Part shown: piece after piece, positions 1 through 12,222 of the stretch
Position numbering within the stretch: position 1 is the first letter of the stretch
Layout of the letters: the number at the start of each line of letters is the position of its first letter
Origin: Azolla caroliniana
Lineage: Eukaryota; Polypodiophyta
Direction of reading: 5' to 3'
DNA: 64,000 nt
Assembly (NCBI GenBank): GCA_043228905.1
Contig: JBHGNT010000015.1
Span: 7,440,001-7,504,000, forward strand
Program-made: the position numbers and the translations under genes
The notes under the pieces: generated by a model
Told to the model about the DNA's origin: nothing
The model's input: the letters and a program-made list of their open reading frames with translations, nothing else
Databases searched by the model: none

Positions 1-573
1 TGATCGCGTGGTTTTCTTCTAGAGCAACATCGATTGAAGCTCGAAAAATGACGGTGTGTTCTCCCTTGTGCAGACCGACGTTAGGAATGCTCCGAACTTA
101 GATGCTAACCCTCCAAGGCAAACCTGCACCATTTCATCCTCCTTGATGTTCACTTTGACGGAGGCGAGAGAGTCGCAAATCTCTTTGATTCGAGCTGTAT
201 AATTGGCCATAGATAGATCTTTCTACCGGACATTGCTTAGCTCATGCCTGAGCTGCAACTTCCTGGCCGTCGTGCAGGCGACAAAAATCCTTTTGAGATT
301 CGCCCCTGCGTCCTTTAGCGTCTTGGCATCCCGAATGTAGCTCAAGAGTTGATCGCTCACACAGGACGCAAAACAGTACAAAACTTTGCTTGCTGCCTGT
401 TCCTAGGCTAGGAAGTCTCTTTGTGTCAATTCGGGTGCTACATCATTAGCTCCTTTGATATAACTCCAGTAGCCATGGCCGAGCAGGTACTGATGCATCT
501 TAAATGATCAAGATGCGTACTTGCTCCTATCGAGCTTTTTAGTCAGAAGCGAGCTTCCCATTCCTCTGTCCAT
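1..573 (-). pseudogene. Ty1/copia gag fragment, family A
   Basis: Minus-strand gag of a copia retrotransposon that runs off the left edge of the window. It would start at the ATG at 571-573, where the peptide begins MDRGMGSSLLTKKLDRSKYA. The frame then breaks, and the UBN2-type gag domain resumes around 210-19 with MANYTARIKEICDSLASVKV. The same start and the same ARIKEICDSLAS-like segment recur in the plus-strand element at 62882-64000, so the two belong to one family. In-frame stops between the two parts mean no full Gag can be made. Gag would form the cytoplasmic particle that packages element RNA. Family assignment is confident; it is a dead copy within this window. Confidence 0.85.
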
Positions 574-667
574 ATTTTTGTCGTATCTTTTTCGAAAAAC
601 GAGAAAACTTGACTCTGTCTTGATCGCTTGCTTTTTCTGTCGGCTGTAGAGGAGTCTCAACCCTCGT

Positions 668-679
668 GCTCTGATACCA
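668..679 (-). promoter_or_regulatory. Primer binding site, family A copia
   Basis: Read on the minus strand this is TGGTATCAGAGC, the usual plant copia site complementary to the 3' end of initiator methionine tRNA. It directly abuts the 5' LTR at 680 and lies about 95 bp upstream of the gag start. Confidence 0.9.
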
Positions 680-1122
680 TATAAAAGAATACGATGTGCG
701 GAAGTGTGCATACAAGACACGGAGTATAGTGTTGATGTTTGGAAACACAATTGTTCGGTAAATGCAGAGAACACAGAGAATGAGAGACAGAGAGAGCATA
801 CACAAAATTATTTCAAAGGAATAACGCTCTGTACATACTTCGTGCTCGGTGAGCACTTTTTATTCAAGCCTTGACAAGTGGGCTGACACAAGTACCGTTA
901 GTACTTGAATGCTCATAAATGAGCCTGAAACTAATTTTGTATACAATATTCCTATTTACTGTACCAGGAATATAGTCTATTAACGGCCTACCCGAGTCCC
1001 TCACCACATGGCTCTCAGTTCTCGATCCTACGGCCGATTTGGGTCTCTCCGATCGGTCTTCAACCGATTTGGTTCTTGGCTTCTTCCGCCACTCAACTTG
1101 AGTTGAGCTTGCTCACTCAACA
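680..1122 (-). repeat. 5' LTR, family A copia
   Basis: On the minus strand it opens TGTTGAGTGAGCAAGCTCAA and ends just before the primer site, where the usual terminal CA has become TA. It is 443 bp, the same length as the reassembled family A LTR at 57134-57533 plus 62750-62792. It shares the segment reading gtgctca..gagcac and a CT-rich R/U5 part with the other family A copies. Its inner neighbour at 1123 is the leader of a family E element, so A entered or replaced the interior of E. Confidence 0.85.
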
Positions 1123-1615
1123 ACAATGTACTAAACCAAACACTCTAATACCATGTTAATAATTAGGTAATTAACTATGGTTAATTAGTGTCTAATTATG
1201 TGAGTAGTTGATAACGCAGCAAAAGATTATGTGATATGTGTGTGTATGTGTGTGAGAGGAAGACAAAGAGGAAGTTACACTTATGAATAATAAGATAAAT
1301 GGGGGATGATTAACAAAAGTGTAGCTAAAGACCTTTCTCTATATTAATAACCATCAAAATACAATGATATCCACAATGTGGTATATATACATCTCATGTG
1401 CAAGGGTGCACATATGTGAGGAGAATATAGGTACAAGGATGTAAGGCCTATATTCAATGAACTTGGTAGTGAAGGTTCTAGAATGTATCCCACTCAAGTA
1501 CAAAATCTTATTTAAGGCTTTAAGTTCGACACTTCTAACTAGATTCTAATTATGTAACTACTAAGTTACATGGTTAACTAAATAGCTAAACCTAATTGTG
1601 CTTGATATCTCAATA
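1123..1615 (-). repeat. Family E copia LTR with short leader remnant
   Basis: The LTR spans 1154-1615 and matches the two LTRs of the family E element at 42274-42722 and 44718-45161. It starts tgttaataattaggtaatta and ends gcttgatatctcaata on the plus strand. 1123-1153 keeps 31 bp of the leader with a degenerate primer site (minus-strand TGGTATTAGAG). Everything interior to that is gone, cut off by the family A LTR. This copy is more diverged than the pair at 42-45 kb. Confidence 0.8.
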
Positions 1616-3341
1616 GGAAACATGTTCGATATAATCAATTATCAACCCCAAGTTGTCAATTCATCCCCACATGAATTCTTAAGAGTGCACAGTTTATGAT
1701 AGCGCCCTAAATGAGGAGTAACTATTGTGCAACCCAACCACATGGGTCGATAATGTTTCAATGTAGGAACCGTGGATGAGTAGGAGATAATGTATTTAGG
1801 AAAGAGGGAAGTAGGATTATAGGATTTACTAGTCAAGTTGACTAGAAGAATAATCTATGGGCAAATTAACATGTACTTAGTCTTGAAGTATATGCCATTG
1901 ACTCCATTGACTTTAAGATAAGTACTATCTAGCACTAGCTTGTATCGAAGGAGTTGGATCAATCATCATATTAAATGACAAGTCAATTGACAAAAAATGA
2001 ATATCCCCACTACTATCAACTGACTTGCACATTTAATGTGACACATACCAAACAGAGAATATATATCCACTCTCTCTCTCTTACATAGTGGTTGTGACTA
2101 TTATTGGTCCCCACTAATTTTGTAGTCAACGAGTCTAGATCCCACCTAAGATTTTAGGTGTGAGTGCATGTGTGGACTACCATTGTGAGCTACTCTAATA
2201 TGTATTAGAAAGTTATATATTCTAGATTAGTATTTGATAGGCAAGAATCCATGCTTTGACAATCTTCAAAGTGCACAACACCAAGGATAAGTGCAAATAT
2301 TCCAATCTTTTGCACACTCCATTATTATTACACATGAGCTCACTTATAATAACATAATATCACACACACATTCTAGCACACAAGTTTGTTGAGACGACCA
2401 TGTCACAACTCAAAGAAGGTAGAAGAAGGGACCAATAAACTACCATGACTTGCAATTTTTTTTGAGAAAGCTATATCCCTCCGTGGTCCTGCTCAAGTAA
2501 CACACTATGCGCAAATGTATGTGACACTAATCAATCACTTTTACAACATCACTACATGCTTTATTCAATGTATAGAAATTCCTTTGAAATCTATTGCGGC
2601 TTCCACATCTCTAATTTAATGTTCATGTTATCTAGCGCTTTATTGTTGTGCCATTGATTTGGTGATTCAATATTATCATTATAATGTCCATGTAAATCAA
2701 ATACCTTTCCATGAACAAAGATTACTCAATTTAATTGTAAATGGCTTCAAAGATATGTTTCCTAACGAACTACCACCCAATTTGAACTCCAGACACCAAA
2801 AGCTCCAAGCCTCCTTCACATAATGAAACATTATAAGAAGTTGACCTCAACTGGTATATTGAAGATCGAGGTTTTTAAAGGTATTGGTTGATCCAAATGC
2901 CCCTTGACATGTAAGAACTGGTTTCGATATGTACCTTTTCATCTCCTATCTGTTGCTCTCTATTAAATTCCTCGTATCTTTGTTGTAGCATGTCTCTTCA
3001 AATTCCCCCCTTTATCCCTCTTAATTCTCCTCTAATTTTCATTTACCCTTTTCGCCCCCTACTTGGCTTCCCTTTCTAGTTTTCCCATATCTCACAAAGT
3101 CCTTATGGGTTTGTCCCAAAATGCTAAGCTAATTAGTTTCTCATTGATCCTCATTGTAAACCATTTGAATTAGCATGATGGCATGCTTATATCATCTGCA
3201 ACTTACACATTTTCGGATGGAGTCAAATTTAACTCTCTTTGATTTCATAGTCCGTTAGGACCTTGGGCTAGCAGCACCATTGGCTGCGTAAAGGAAAAGC
3301 GAGAGCATTCATGATAAATGGTGACTATGAGTTGAACAACT
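1616..3341. other. Gene-poor stretch upstream of the STR7-like gene
   Basis: AT-rich DNA with no convincing coding region on either strand. It holds a short CT run near 2071-2085. I recognise no LTR, transposase or RNA gene here. The part next to 3342 would contain the promoter of the rhodanese-like gene, but I see no clear TATA box. Confidence 0.5.
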
Positions 3342-3349
3342 AATGGAGG

Positions 3350-3487
3350 GAATATGTATGTATATTTGTTATACATATATGTATGTACATACTCTGTCAT
3401 ATACATACATACATATATGTATGATATATGTATGTATAATGTACATATGTACATACATTATGTATGTATGTATGTATGTATGTATAT
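3350..3487. repeat. ATGT/ATAC microsatellite
   Basis: Imperfect tetranucleotide tract of tatg/catac type, ending in about seven clean copies of atgt. It sits 55-190 bp upstream of the start codon of the STR7-like gene, in its likely 5' UTR or core promoter. Short open frames across it encode only Tyr/Met/Cys repeats and are not genes. Confidence 0.85.
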
Positions 3488-3541
3488 GCAAAGCAAAGAC
3501 TTCATGCTCCTCCCTCCATCGCTTGAGGCAAGAGGAGGCAG

Positions 3542-6500
3542 ATGAAGATGAGGTATCGATGGCTTTCCAACTCCACTGAAGCCTGCCTCCTGGCAGTCCG
3601 CGAGACGCTCATCTTCCATAGCTCCCTCCTCATCGGCAGAAGACTTCTTCCAATTACCAGAAGAAGAAGAAGAAGATGCTCCTTATCCTCCTCCTCTCCT
3701 CCTCCTTCTTCTTCAGGCAGGCCATGGCACTTACTCTCTTTCCATACCTCTGCTTCCCCTCAAGGGAGATATATCCCTCTTACAGATGTAGAGAAATACT
3801 CCGTCACAGATATGGAGAACTTTGAGCAATTGTCTTCAGATGATTCCGAGAATGAGGTGGAAGATGGAAAGAACGTGGCTCATTTGCAGAAAGCGGAGAA
3901 GCAGTACTTGGTCGTTAACTTCTATGTTCTCGTTGACGTAGAGGATCCTAAGCTTGAAGTGGCACGCCATTCTTCTTTCATGGAGGTAGAACTGTACCAT
4001 CATTTGCTTTATTTTGGTTGGGGGCATATAGATAATATAACTAGCTTCTTGTTAGATGAAAATTGTGCGTGTATTACTAGTGCCTACACACAGCTAGATT
4101 CGTAGAAAAAGGTAAGAGTTTACAATTAATGGAGGAGAGAGTTAATTTTATGGCTTTCATTTAGTATTGGTTTTGCAAATTCGCAGCTGTACCGTAAAGA
4201 TAAATCGCTCAAATAGTAATAACATAAGAAAAACTGAGAAGGTGCGCTGATTGAACAATAATTAGCTTGACATTATGGGATGTGAGAAGATGGAAGGATT
4301 CTCTTCTATGGGTTGGGAACTCAGTGACTTGAGCATTGGGATACATGTATTTATGTATGTATGTGTGTATGTATGTGCATGTGCATGTGCATGGATAGAT
4401 GCATGGATACTATATGTATGTACGAATGTATACATGCATACAATGTATTAATGTATGTATATGCATGGATACTATATGTATGTACGCATGTATCTATGCA
4501 TAAAATGTATTAATGTATGAATGCATGCATGTATATATGTACAAAGACATAGCGATCTTGATTGGGATTTGAACCATGACGTGTGTGCCACAAACTGAAA
4601 TGTTCTGATGAAAACGATATGATGTGAGTGGCTGCTTTGGTTGTTAGCAGTGTGCGGCTACTAATGCCAATGTTATGGTGGCCAAAATGAAGATCCATTG
4701 ATGACACGTCAAAGCATTTTTTATTAGGACCATTAGTCTAACTGAAATTTGTGAATTCAATGACATATGAAAGTTTGAACAATTGCCCTTGTGTAAACTC
4801 ATGCTTATTTAAGTGGGCATATTGATTCTGGCTACTGAGAAGAAAGTAACAATATTTTCTCGACAAATTGGAGGTTTATTGAGATCATTTACCGGAAAGT
4901 GAATGATTATTTTAAGGGGATTGTTGGTCATTGATGTGCTTGCCAGCGAAGGGGACTGTAATTAATCATCATAGCACTTATTTACTCAGGTGTCAGGATG
5001 CATGCAACAACTACTGTCGTTGATGACGTTGTCGTGATGTTTTTCGTCCATGGTGAGAAAACCGAGCGGGATAGAGAAAACGGAGATGTGCAACATTGCA
5101 CATGAACTTAGGGAAATTGTAACATAGGGACAAATAAGCAAACATAAAGCGTAAGGAGTTAAGGTGCTCTACAAAGTTGTTAAGTGTAAATGTGATGTGC
5201 ACTTTGTAGACTAGAGGGAGGTACATAGAGAATCAGTGTAAGAGTGATAGGCATTGAGTAGGACGGCTAGAGGAGAGAGAGTTAAGGCCCATCAATCTCG
5301 AGATCGGGGCAAATATTCTCCTTTGAATGAAAAGGGGAATTGACCACTCCTATTGTATTGTGCCTCACCCCTTACCACTATAAAAGGGAGTGAGGGGTCC
5401 CTTTTGAGGGGTTGCCTATTTTGCGTATGGGAGGTATACCACTTAGTCGAGAGTTCTTACCGTTTTAGGGTTAGGGTTTCGTTTAGGGTTTCCTTATTCA
5501 TCTTCGGTTAAGGTTTTCTCATAGTCGTTTGGTGCGGCCCATGCGGCCACCACTGTTGTAATAATTCGTTTGTTTTAATATAACTTGTTGAGTATCTTGC
5601 CTCCGCGATCTCTCCTTCTATGTCATGATCTTATTCTTTCCTCTTCTCCTCTTGAGCTAAGCTTCCATATCATATCTTATTCTTTCTCCCCTACTCCCTA
5701 GTCCAAGACCCCCGCGGTCCCGCCTCGGATCCTACACGTACTCGCAGAATATCGCGACAACGTGCTCTCAGAAAAAGTCTGAATTACAATCATTTTTCAT
5801 TCAGGATCACTCATTAGGGGAACATGGCAATGCTGAATTCATTATAATCTTCTTGTTCTAATATTATCTCTTGGTAGATTGTATATTCATGATCAACTAT
5901 TTCCTTTTCATGTGCTAAATTATTGTACATGGGAGGACTGATTGTTGCATGTTAATGCACAAATATTAAGCCAGAAACATATTAGATCCAAACATCCAAA
6001 GTGTTTTTAAAGGTGTTTTTCTGAGATCATAGAACATGAAGAAAACATCTTCAATGGAATGTGTGATGGCTGATGTCTCAAACGTGAAGGAAACTGAAAT
6101 AATTGTTGGTCACCAGCGAAGCTACCAATATATCAATGGATGTCTAGAAATGACAAAAACTGTGGCACTAAAAGAAAGCCGTCCCTTACTAATTGATATT
6201 CGGAGCAAGACCAAAGTGCAAACGTGAAAATAAGTTGAGATGTCTCGTGTTAAAACTTAGTATGTTCCACCCACTTCATAGGCCTTCTCCTAATCCACCT
6301 GTTACCATCATCATTTCATAATGAGAATACTTATCATAATGGACAAGCATCTGTACTCTAAAAATATTACGAAGGATTTCTTGTGCTGCTATGAAACCAT
6401 ATTGAACAGGGTGAATCAATGTACCGAACGGGGTGATTCAAGAATTCTCATCCTCTCATAAAGTTTAAAAGAATGGCTTCTAGGTCAAGTTCAGGAGAGT

Positions 6501-9500
6501 CAAGCGTAAGTGAAAAGCAATCTCTGAGGACACTTCACTATTTGTAAGAGTATGAGAATGTGGCTTGCCTACCTGTCAGTTGGATCTGTGTGATATGTAT
6601 GATGCCATAACTGGGTAAATTTTTTGAGACACAGACACAATATAGTGAGTATGTAATAGGCCATCATGTAAAAGGCTAAATTTTATTGAGCATGAATAGA
6701 ACGTGTGAACTGAAAAAACTCATGAGATCCACAATTATTTTCTTTTACTAGAGCTTCAGTTTTTTTGCCTGCTGAATCCTGATACCTCACACTCATGAAC
6801 GCCTTCATTCACTTGCACCTGAGCATTTAATTTTTGTAGTTCAAGCTATTGTGGTCTTAGAAAGAAAGTTTTGTTTGTTTTAGAAGCCAACTCAAATATA
6901 TTAATCTGGTTGGTACTTCTCTTGCATTACAGGGTAAAGATATACATGGGAGAATCTATATCAGCTCTCAAGGCATAAATGCCCAGGTATCAATGTTATG
7001 GTTGTGTCTTTGCTCTTCAACATGTGTGTAAAAAGATTAGTAAGGTATTTATTATCCTGAAAGTTGTCAAACAATGTTGGAAGTTTCAGAACAGTAAAAC
7101 ATAACTCAGGAAACACAAACCTTCTAAATTAACAAGAATAAATGCTAATGAGTAGAGAAATGTATCAAGGTTAATTTGGTGCATCATGGTTCAGTATAGT
7201 GGACCTCGAGAAGACGTGATGATATATGCACAATGGGTCAAGGATGATCCACGATTTTCTCATCTCTATGTCCAAGTCTCACCTTCTTTTAATGGTCACG
7301 CATTTCCCAGGCTCAGACTACAATATAAGCCTTCTCTGGTTCAGGTCAGTTGCAGCTTTATTACAATTTATATCGTAAGCACTGTTTTGGGGAGCTGTAA
7401 AATGTGACTGAATTATAGAAGTTCCTTTTTACATATCTTGTGAAATCCGCTTGTGAAGGTAGATGGTGGTACACTGGGCCTTCCAATAACTGATCCGTCA
7501 TCAAGAGCTGTCCCTTTGTCTCCGCAGAATTGGAAGCAGAGATTATTGCAAGCAGAAAAATCAAAGCTTTTTCAGAATTGTAATATGCCTGGCAAAGAGG
7601 ATAATGGCGAGTCAATAGAGAGGCCCGTGCTTCTTTTGGATGTAAGAAATGGTAGGAGAATTTGTTCAAGGACGAAGTATCAATCTTTTAGAATTCTTAA
7701 ATTTATCATGGAAGATTCCTGAAAGAAAATATTATTTGATTCCTTTTTCTTTAGAGTTTCTGTCATGCATTCTTGAAAGTGTTTTCATCTTCTTGATTAT
7801 TTTAATAATTGATGGTTGTAGGTTATGAATGGGATATTGGACATTTTAAAGGTGCACGAAGACCTCCAGTAGAATGTTTTAAGAGCACTGAATTCGGACT
7901 ACAATATAATGAGGTTTAGCCTTCAAACCCAAATTAAGAGAGACACAAATATAAGAAATCCAGGGAATGAAACATCCTTGAGATTCTAGAAAATATACCA
8001 GATTACTGTAGTATAATTCAACCTCGCTCATGAATAGATTAGATTATGATTTGCCATTGGATCTGATCCTCAATGCGTCCTCATTTGTTTTGTTTGTAAA
8101 AAAACTATCTTTTGCATGAGCTCCAAACATCAACACACTATATGGCCAGAAACCAAGCATCTTCTCTTGTTTATCTGGGTGTGGGTGGCGTGAAGATTGT
8201 AATACAATTCATCTTTTCTTTAATAATGGACAGTCTATGTGATATGGCCAGGATAAAGAGGACCCACTTGCAAATGTGGACAAGGAGAATACCGATGTAC
8301 TAATGTACTGCACAGGTGGTATACGTTGCGATGTTTATTCAGCCTTACTAAGGTATGGCTTCCGTCATTTTTAGTTTCAGAATAAAGTTATTTACACATC
8401 ATTGACTAGGGAGGGGGGAAGTTGGCCTAATGATTCAGACCCTTGCTATAGATCAGGAGCTCAATTTCTATCCTCGCTCTCAGTTGTCAGAAGTGGCGAT
8501 GGCCCTGTTTAGGAGAGAAAATAAGACTTTTCGCACTAGAACAGTGGGAAAGTATCGTCTTTACACATCCTAGTTTCATTTCTTTTGTTAGCTTATTTGA
8601 ATTTTTAGATTCTAAACATGATGGTGTAGTGGTGAAGTTAGTGCTCTACACCTTTACGATTACAGTTTTGATGTTGCATTCATAATAAGAGATACTTCAT
8701 ATTTTAGTTTGAGTTCATGTATGCCAGTGGTGTGAACCTGAAAAATGTCTTTGTAAGATTGACATTGATGTTTTTTCCATAATACAAAGAGTGAAAATGA
8801 TGAGCCATTTGCCTTTTGAAAGGAAATCTCCAGCATCATAAATTCTCTTCATATGTCATGAACAGAAAGCAGGGTTTCAAAAACTTGTACAGTTTGCAAG
8901 GAGGAGTTGCCAGGTATCTGATAGAAGAAAATGGTGAAAACTGGCTGGGGAATCTATTTGTTTTCGATTCTCGTCTTGCCGTACCACCTTCGAATTACAA
9001 ATTAGACTTGGATTCTGGCTTAAACGTGATGAGTAAGGATGTAAATGATGAGTTAGTGACTCACACTACTCAAGTGGAATTTTGCCAATGCAGCCTATGT
9101 AATGGACCTCTTTCGAGTATAAGACATCGCAATTGTACGAATCTGGACTGCAATAAATTGTTCTTGTAAGCTTCTCTTACTCTGTTTATACTATTGATTG
9201 GAGCCAATTTTTAATTGAGATTGCAAGTTTTTTTTGATGACACCATTTTTTTCTAAATTGAGAAGTAAATGGTATGTAATTCATAAACATCATCTGTGGT
9301 TTATTAGATTGGAAGTATTAAATACGATCCAATAGTTTAGTAGTATTACAAATTCCTAAAACTAGTGGTTCATATATGTAACTATTTTTGGATGGCTTTA
9401 CAGATGTTGTGGGGAATGTGCTCATAAAATGAAGGGATGTTGTTCTTTTGGGTGCACATCTGCTCCTCGTCAACGGCCGTATTTGGTCGATGCTCAACAA

Positions 9501-9620
9501 TACAAACGTTGGCATAACTACAGGAAAGATGATTTGTTGGCAAGGCCTCCCAATTATTTGGGAACAAGAGCTAAACGGAGACTACGACGTCTAGAACAAA
9601 GCCAGAAGGCAAGTAATTGA
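3542..9620 (+). CDS. Rhodanese-like domain protein, STR7-like (TrhO/UPF0176 family)
   Basis: Eight exons, all with GT-AG introns: 3542-3985, 6933-6986, 7195-7344, 7459-7651, 7822-7913, 8252-8352, 8866-9165, 9404-9620. They join in frame to 516 aa. Residues 1-110 are Arg/Ser-rich (including a six-Arg run) and look like an organellar presequence. An N-terminal TrhO-type domain follows (QYLVVNFYVLVD, then GRIYISSQGINAQYSGP). The rhodanese domain has the active loop CTGGIRC at about 331-337. The C-terminus has a Cys-rich, probably zinc-binding cluster (Cys 418, 420, 423, 435, 440, 446, 447, 450, 456, 457, 461). Bacterial TrhO hydroxylates uridine 34 of tRNAs; a similar organellar role here is inference. 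From memory, STR7 fits better than STR8. Start chosen as the first ATG of the only open frame into exon 1. Confidence 0.88.
4330..4535. repeat. ATGT-type microsatellite in intron 1
   Basis: Imperfect tatg/catg repeats with a duplicated block: the segment reading gcatggatactatatgtatg occurs twice, about 70 bp apart. It lies in the 2.9-kb first intron of the rhodanese-like gene. Confidence 0.7.
5280..5775 (+). repeat. Possible LTR remnant in intron 1
   Basis: This segment looks like a retroelement promoter and R/U5: a TATA motif (ctataaaagg, 5378-5387), then agggttagggtttcgtttag, then a T-rich end and cctccgcgatctctcc. I could not find matching ends or a target duplication, so the boundaries are approximate. 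It would help explain why intron 1 is so long compared with the others (114-513 bp). Confidence 0.35.
8410..8595 (+). repeat. Possible tRNA-derived SINE in intron 6
   Basis: The stretch ttggcctaatgattcagacc followed about 35 bp later by gagctcaatttctatcc resembles the A and B boxes of a tRNA-type pol III promoter. It lies inside the 513-bp sixth intron of the STR7-like gene. No target duplication was found. Confidence 0.3.
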
Positions 9621-9723
9621 AATAACAGAAGACTAGACGTCCATTTTGCCGTCCCGGCTGGTCACTAGGTCCTCATAGACATGCTTCATATTGTTCAATG
9701 GGGTGGATGTTTAACCTCCTGAT

Positions 9724-9729
9724 AATAAA
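9724..9729 (+). terminator. Polyadenylation signal of the STR7-like gene
   Basis: AATAAA 104 bp downstream of the TGA stop, a normal spacing for a plant 3' UTR. Confidence 0.6.
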
Positions 9730-10460
9730 GAAAGGAAATATTATGAAAATTTTTATGACACATGTATCTTGAGATGAATGTTTCTCTACTATTGGGTTGT
9801 TTCAACCTTGCAATCTAAATGCTCTATTATCTCTATTTATCATGAATTTTGTTTACGCCAATCAAGAGCCATTCTCCCCTTCAGATTCTTAAGCGGGAAC
9901 TTTGATGAGAATAATGAATATGGTAATCCACAAACAATGGTGTTTTGGACTTGGTATTTCTGAATCATTTGAAATTACTTACGCTATAGTCTATGACGAC
10001 ATCTCATGTGTCATATGGCTTACAATATACGCATGTGGTGCCATAATTTCGGAACACATCTAGGTCCATAGTGTTGTCACAGTTGTGTTTTCGAACAAGC
10101 ATGTGTCCTCTGAGTTGTATATAGGAGTGTAACATGTAGCAATTCACATTAAATCGGAAAGTTTTACCTGATGTCCATATTATGATAAACACTGCCTTAT
10201 TAATCCATCATCACAAATCTAGACATATATTGGAAATAGCAAACGATAAATATTCGATATATATATGTTTCCAGCTTTTGCACTGATGGTAATGGCTATT
10301 TTATATATTCCCAACTTTTGGCAATGATATTGGTAATGGCTATAACTATTTTATATTAATTTTTTTCTTCGATGATTGATGGTTCAGTCCTTTACAATCA
10401 TAGGAGGCACAGTGTAAGAATGGATCGGATAATTTGAAAGCACTCTTCCCAAACAATAAT
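9730..10460. other. Convergent intergenic region
   Basis: AT-rich gap between the 3' ends of the rhodanese-like gene (+) and the peptide-precursor gene (-). Two similar copies of ggcaatgatattggtaatgg-like sequence near 10280-10345 suggest a small local duplication. Nothing else is recognised. Confidence 0.5.
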
Positions 10461-10909
10461 CTAGTTATTGGTTGGAGTATGTGTTGTGGCACGATGGTAG
10501 TCAACATGATACATTACATCATTCAAAGATGTGTGAGGAAGAGGGGGCAGGGGTGGTGGTGGTGATGGAACTCTTGGATCTTGAGGAGTCATTGTCTTCT
10601 TCTTCTTCTTCTTCTTCAATAATGCGTTTGGAACTCTCGCTACTCGCATGTGTCCGAGTAACGTGGTCCTCGTTTGATGACCCACCTCATCTCTATTCAT
10701 ATGCATATGAACCCCCCCATCATCGTCTACTAACTTTCTCATGATTCGCTCAATGTTTGCATCTTGTTGATCCTTAGCCAGAATCTCTGCTGCTTTTGTA
10801 GGTTTAGGTTTAGCACCCTCCAGAATGGGCTGGATTTTGGAAAAGGCAGTTAAAGTTGTTAATAAACAAGTCGTTAAGGTTACATACAAACCTATTCTCT
10901 ATTCTCTCT

Positions 10910-10942
<33 letters not shown>

Positions 10943-11715
10943 TACATACATACATACATACATGATACATACATACGCACGCGCCACACACGCCACATAC
11001 CTACGCACGCACCACGCACGCCACATACACACGCACGCACAAAAATACACACAGACACTTGAATCCAACTATGTGGTGGAATTGGATATGGCAGATTTCC
11101 ATCCACGTTTCTTTGATACTTTGGATTCGTTTATTTAAGCAGGAATTGGTTCATTGATAAGGCGCATAAATTTCTGATACAGAGATTGCTGGGTGCATAG
11201 AACGTAAAGTAGCGTATTGATTCACTGTTGTTTTTGCTTGACCAAGATCAGTCAGGAAACGTAATACGCGTGTTCATCGAGTAAAAGAAAGATTCGCGTG
11301 GATAAAGTACTTCAATTTTCAATGAGTTTGATTCATCCTAATCTCAACAAAAAAATGGATTTGATTGCACACTCATAAACATCAAATACAAGAAGAGTCA
11401 TCCCCCAAAGCTTGTGATCCGAACCTTTTGTTGAGAGAAATCACTAGGGCGACCTGGAAAGAAGAAGAAAAAACACAAAAATTAATCCTTTTTCTTTTTC
11501 TTTTTCTTTTGGCATGTTCTTTCCCAAGAAGAATATAAGCAAGCAACAGAGAGGATTGGTTTAGATTTTAGATTAGTTTTACCTGTGAAGACATTGTGAG
11601 GAGGAGGAGCAGCAGAAGAAAGGGGTAGGAGCAGTAATAGTAGTAGTAGTAGAAGGGCATACAAAATGATGATGAAGGATATGGTGGTGGTTGCACGATC
11701 CATTATTTCTGCCAC
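10461..11715 (-). CDS. Putative RGF/GLV/CLEL-like secreted peptide precursor
   Basis: Two-exon minus-strand model: exon 1 11715-11583, intron 11582-10892, exon 2 10891-10461, giving 187 aa. Residues 1-36 are a strong signal peptide with a ten-Leu core ending PLSSAA. The middle is charged and has a seven-Lys run coded by a TTC-type microsatellite, then Pro-rich sequence. The last 13 residues before the stop are DYHRATTHTPTNN. They match the RGF/GLV pattern at D1, Y2, H8, P10 and N13. Known RGF peptides are released at the extreme C-terminus and sulfated on the Tyr of the Asp-Tyr pair. A TATA box lies 82 bp upstream of the ATG. Weak points: the donor CACAG/GTAAAA is good but the acceptor follows purine-rich repeat; the better acceptor at CCAG/CCC would break the frame. 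Family assignment is inference from the motif and layout. Confidence 0.5.
10905..11052. repeat. CT/CA/CATA compound microsatellite
   Basis: Runs of ct, ca, cata and then cgcacg-type repeats, lying in the predicted intron of the peptide-precursor gene. On the minus strand the tract places purine-rich GA repeats immediately before the modelled splice acceptor. Confidence 0.9.
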
Positions 11716-11796
11716 TGCTTCTACTTGCAGCTAATCAAAGCATGTGATGTAATGTAATAATGAAGGAAGGAGGAAGAGATAATTGGATCCCATGCC

Positions 11797-11804
11797 TATT
11801 TATA
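11797..11804 (-). promoter_or_regulatory. TATA box of the peptide-precursor gene
   Basis: Minus-strand TATAAATA followed by GGC, 82 bp upstream of the ATG at 11715. A start site near 11770 would leave a leader of about 55 nt. This supports the gene being real and transcribed leftward. Confidence 0.55.
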
Positions 11805-11988
11805 CACACACTCACTCACTCACTCACTCACTATTCCAATTTGTATACATATATAAATTCATATGTGTCTGTGTTTGTGAATGTAAAGAAATCTATATAT
11901 GTATATATTTTTTAATCTCCTTCTCTTTAGATTTGCCTTTCTCTCTTGAGGGGGGACCCTCCCACTTGGATTGGATCCACGGAGAGCC

Positions 11989-11994
<6 letters not shown>

Positions 11995-12033
<39 letters not shown>
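11995..12033. repeat. (TA)n microsatellite
   Basis: About 39 bp of uninterrupted TA dinucleotides between the peptide-precursor promoter and the gypsy element. Confidence 0.95.
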
Positions 12034-12036
<3 letters not shown>

Positions 12037-12222
12037 GTTGTAGATTCCTCCTCTTCATCAAGTGGGTTTCTTTATGTACGTAGTGCACCTAGAAATCAAA
12101 ATGTTCAGCTCTCCCACAAATAGCATCATCCCATATTCTAGTTTCCAAGACTGTCTAAAATTTTCATTTTCCATTTCTTCTTTTCTTCCTATGAAGCTTC
12201 CATTACATATATCCATGATAAT

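Noticed and set aside
3343-3545. Open frames of 63-78 codons over the ATGT tract
   Set aside because: They encode only Tyr/Met/Cys repeats from the microsatellite and show no domain.
5462-5496. agggttagggtttcgtttagggttt as a telomere remnant
   Set aside because: Only a few imperfect telo-box motifs; these occur in promoters and LTRs and form no array.
10472-10744. 90-aa plus-strand frame antisense to the peptide gene
   Set aside because: A shadow of the minus-strand coding exon; its Ser run mirrors the Lys run.
11783-12043. 86-aa frame upstream of the peptide gene
   Set aside because: Composed of microsatellite-derived Thr-His and Ile-Tyr repeats across the promoter.
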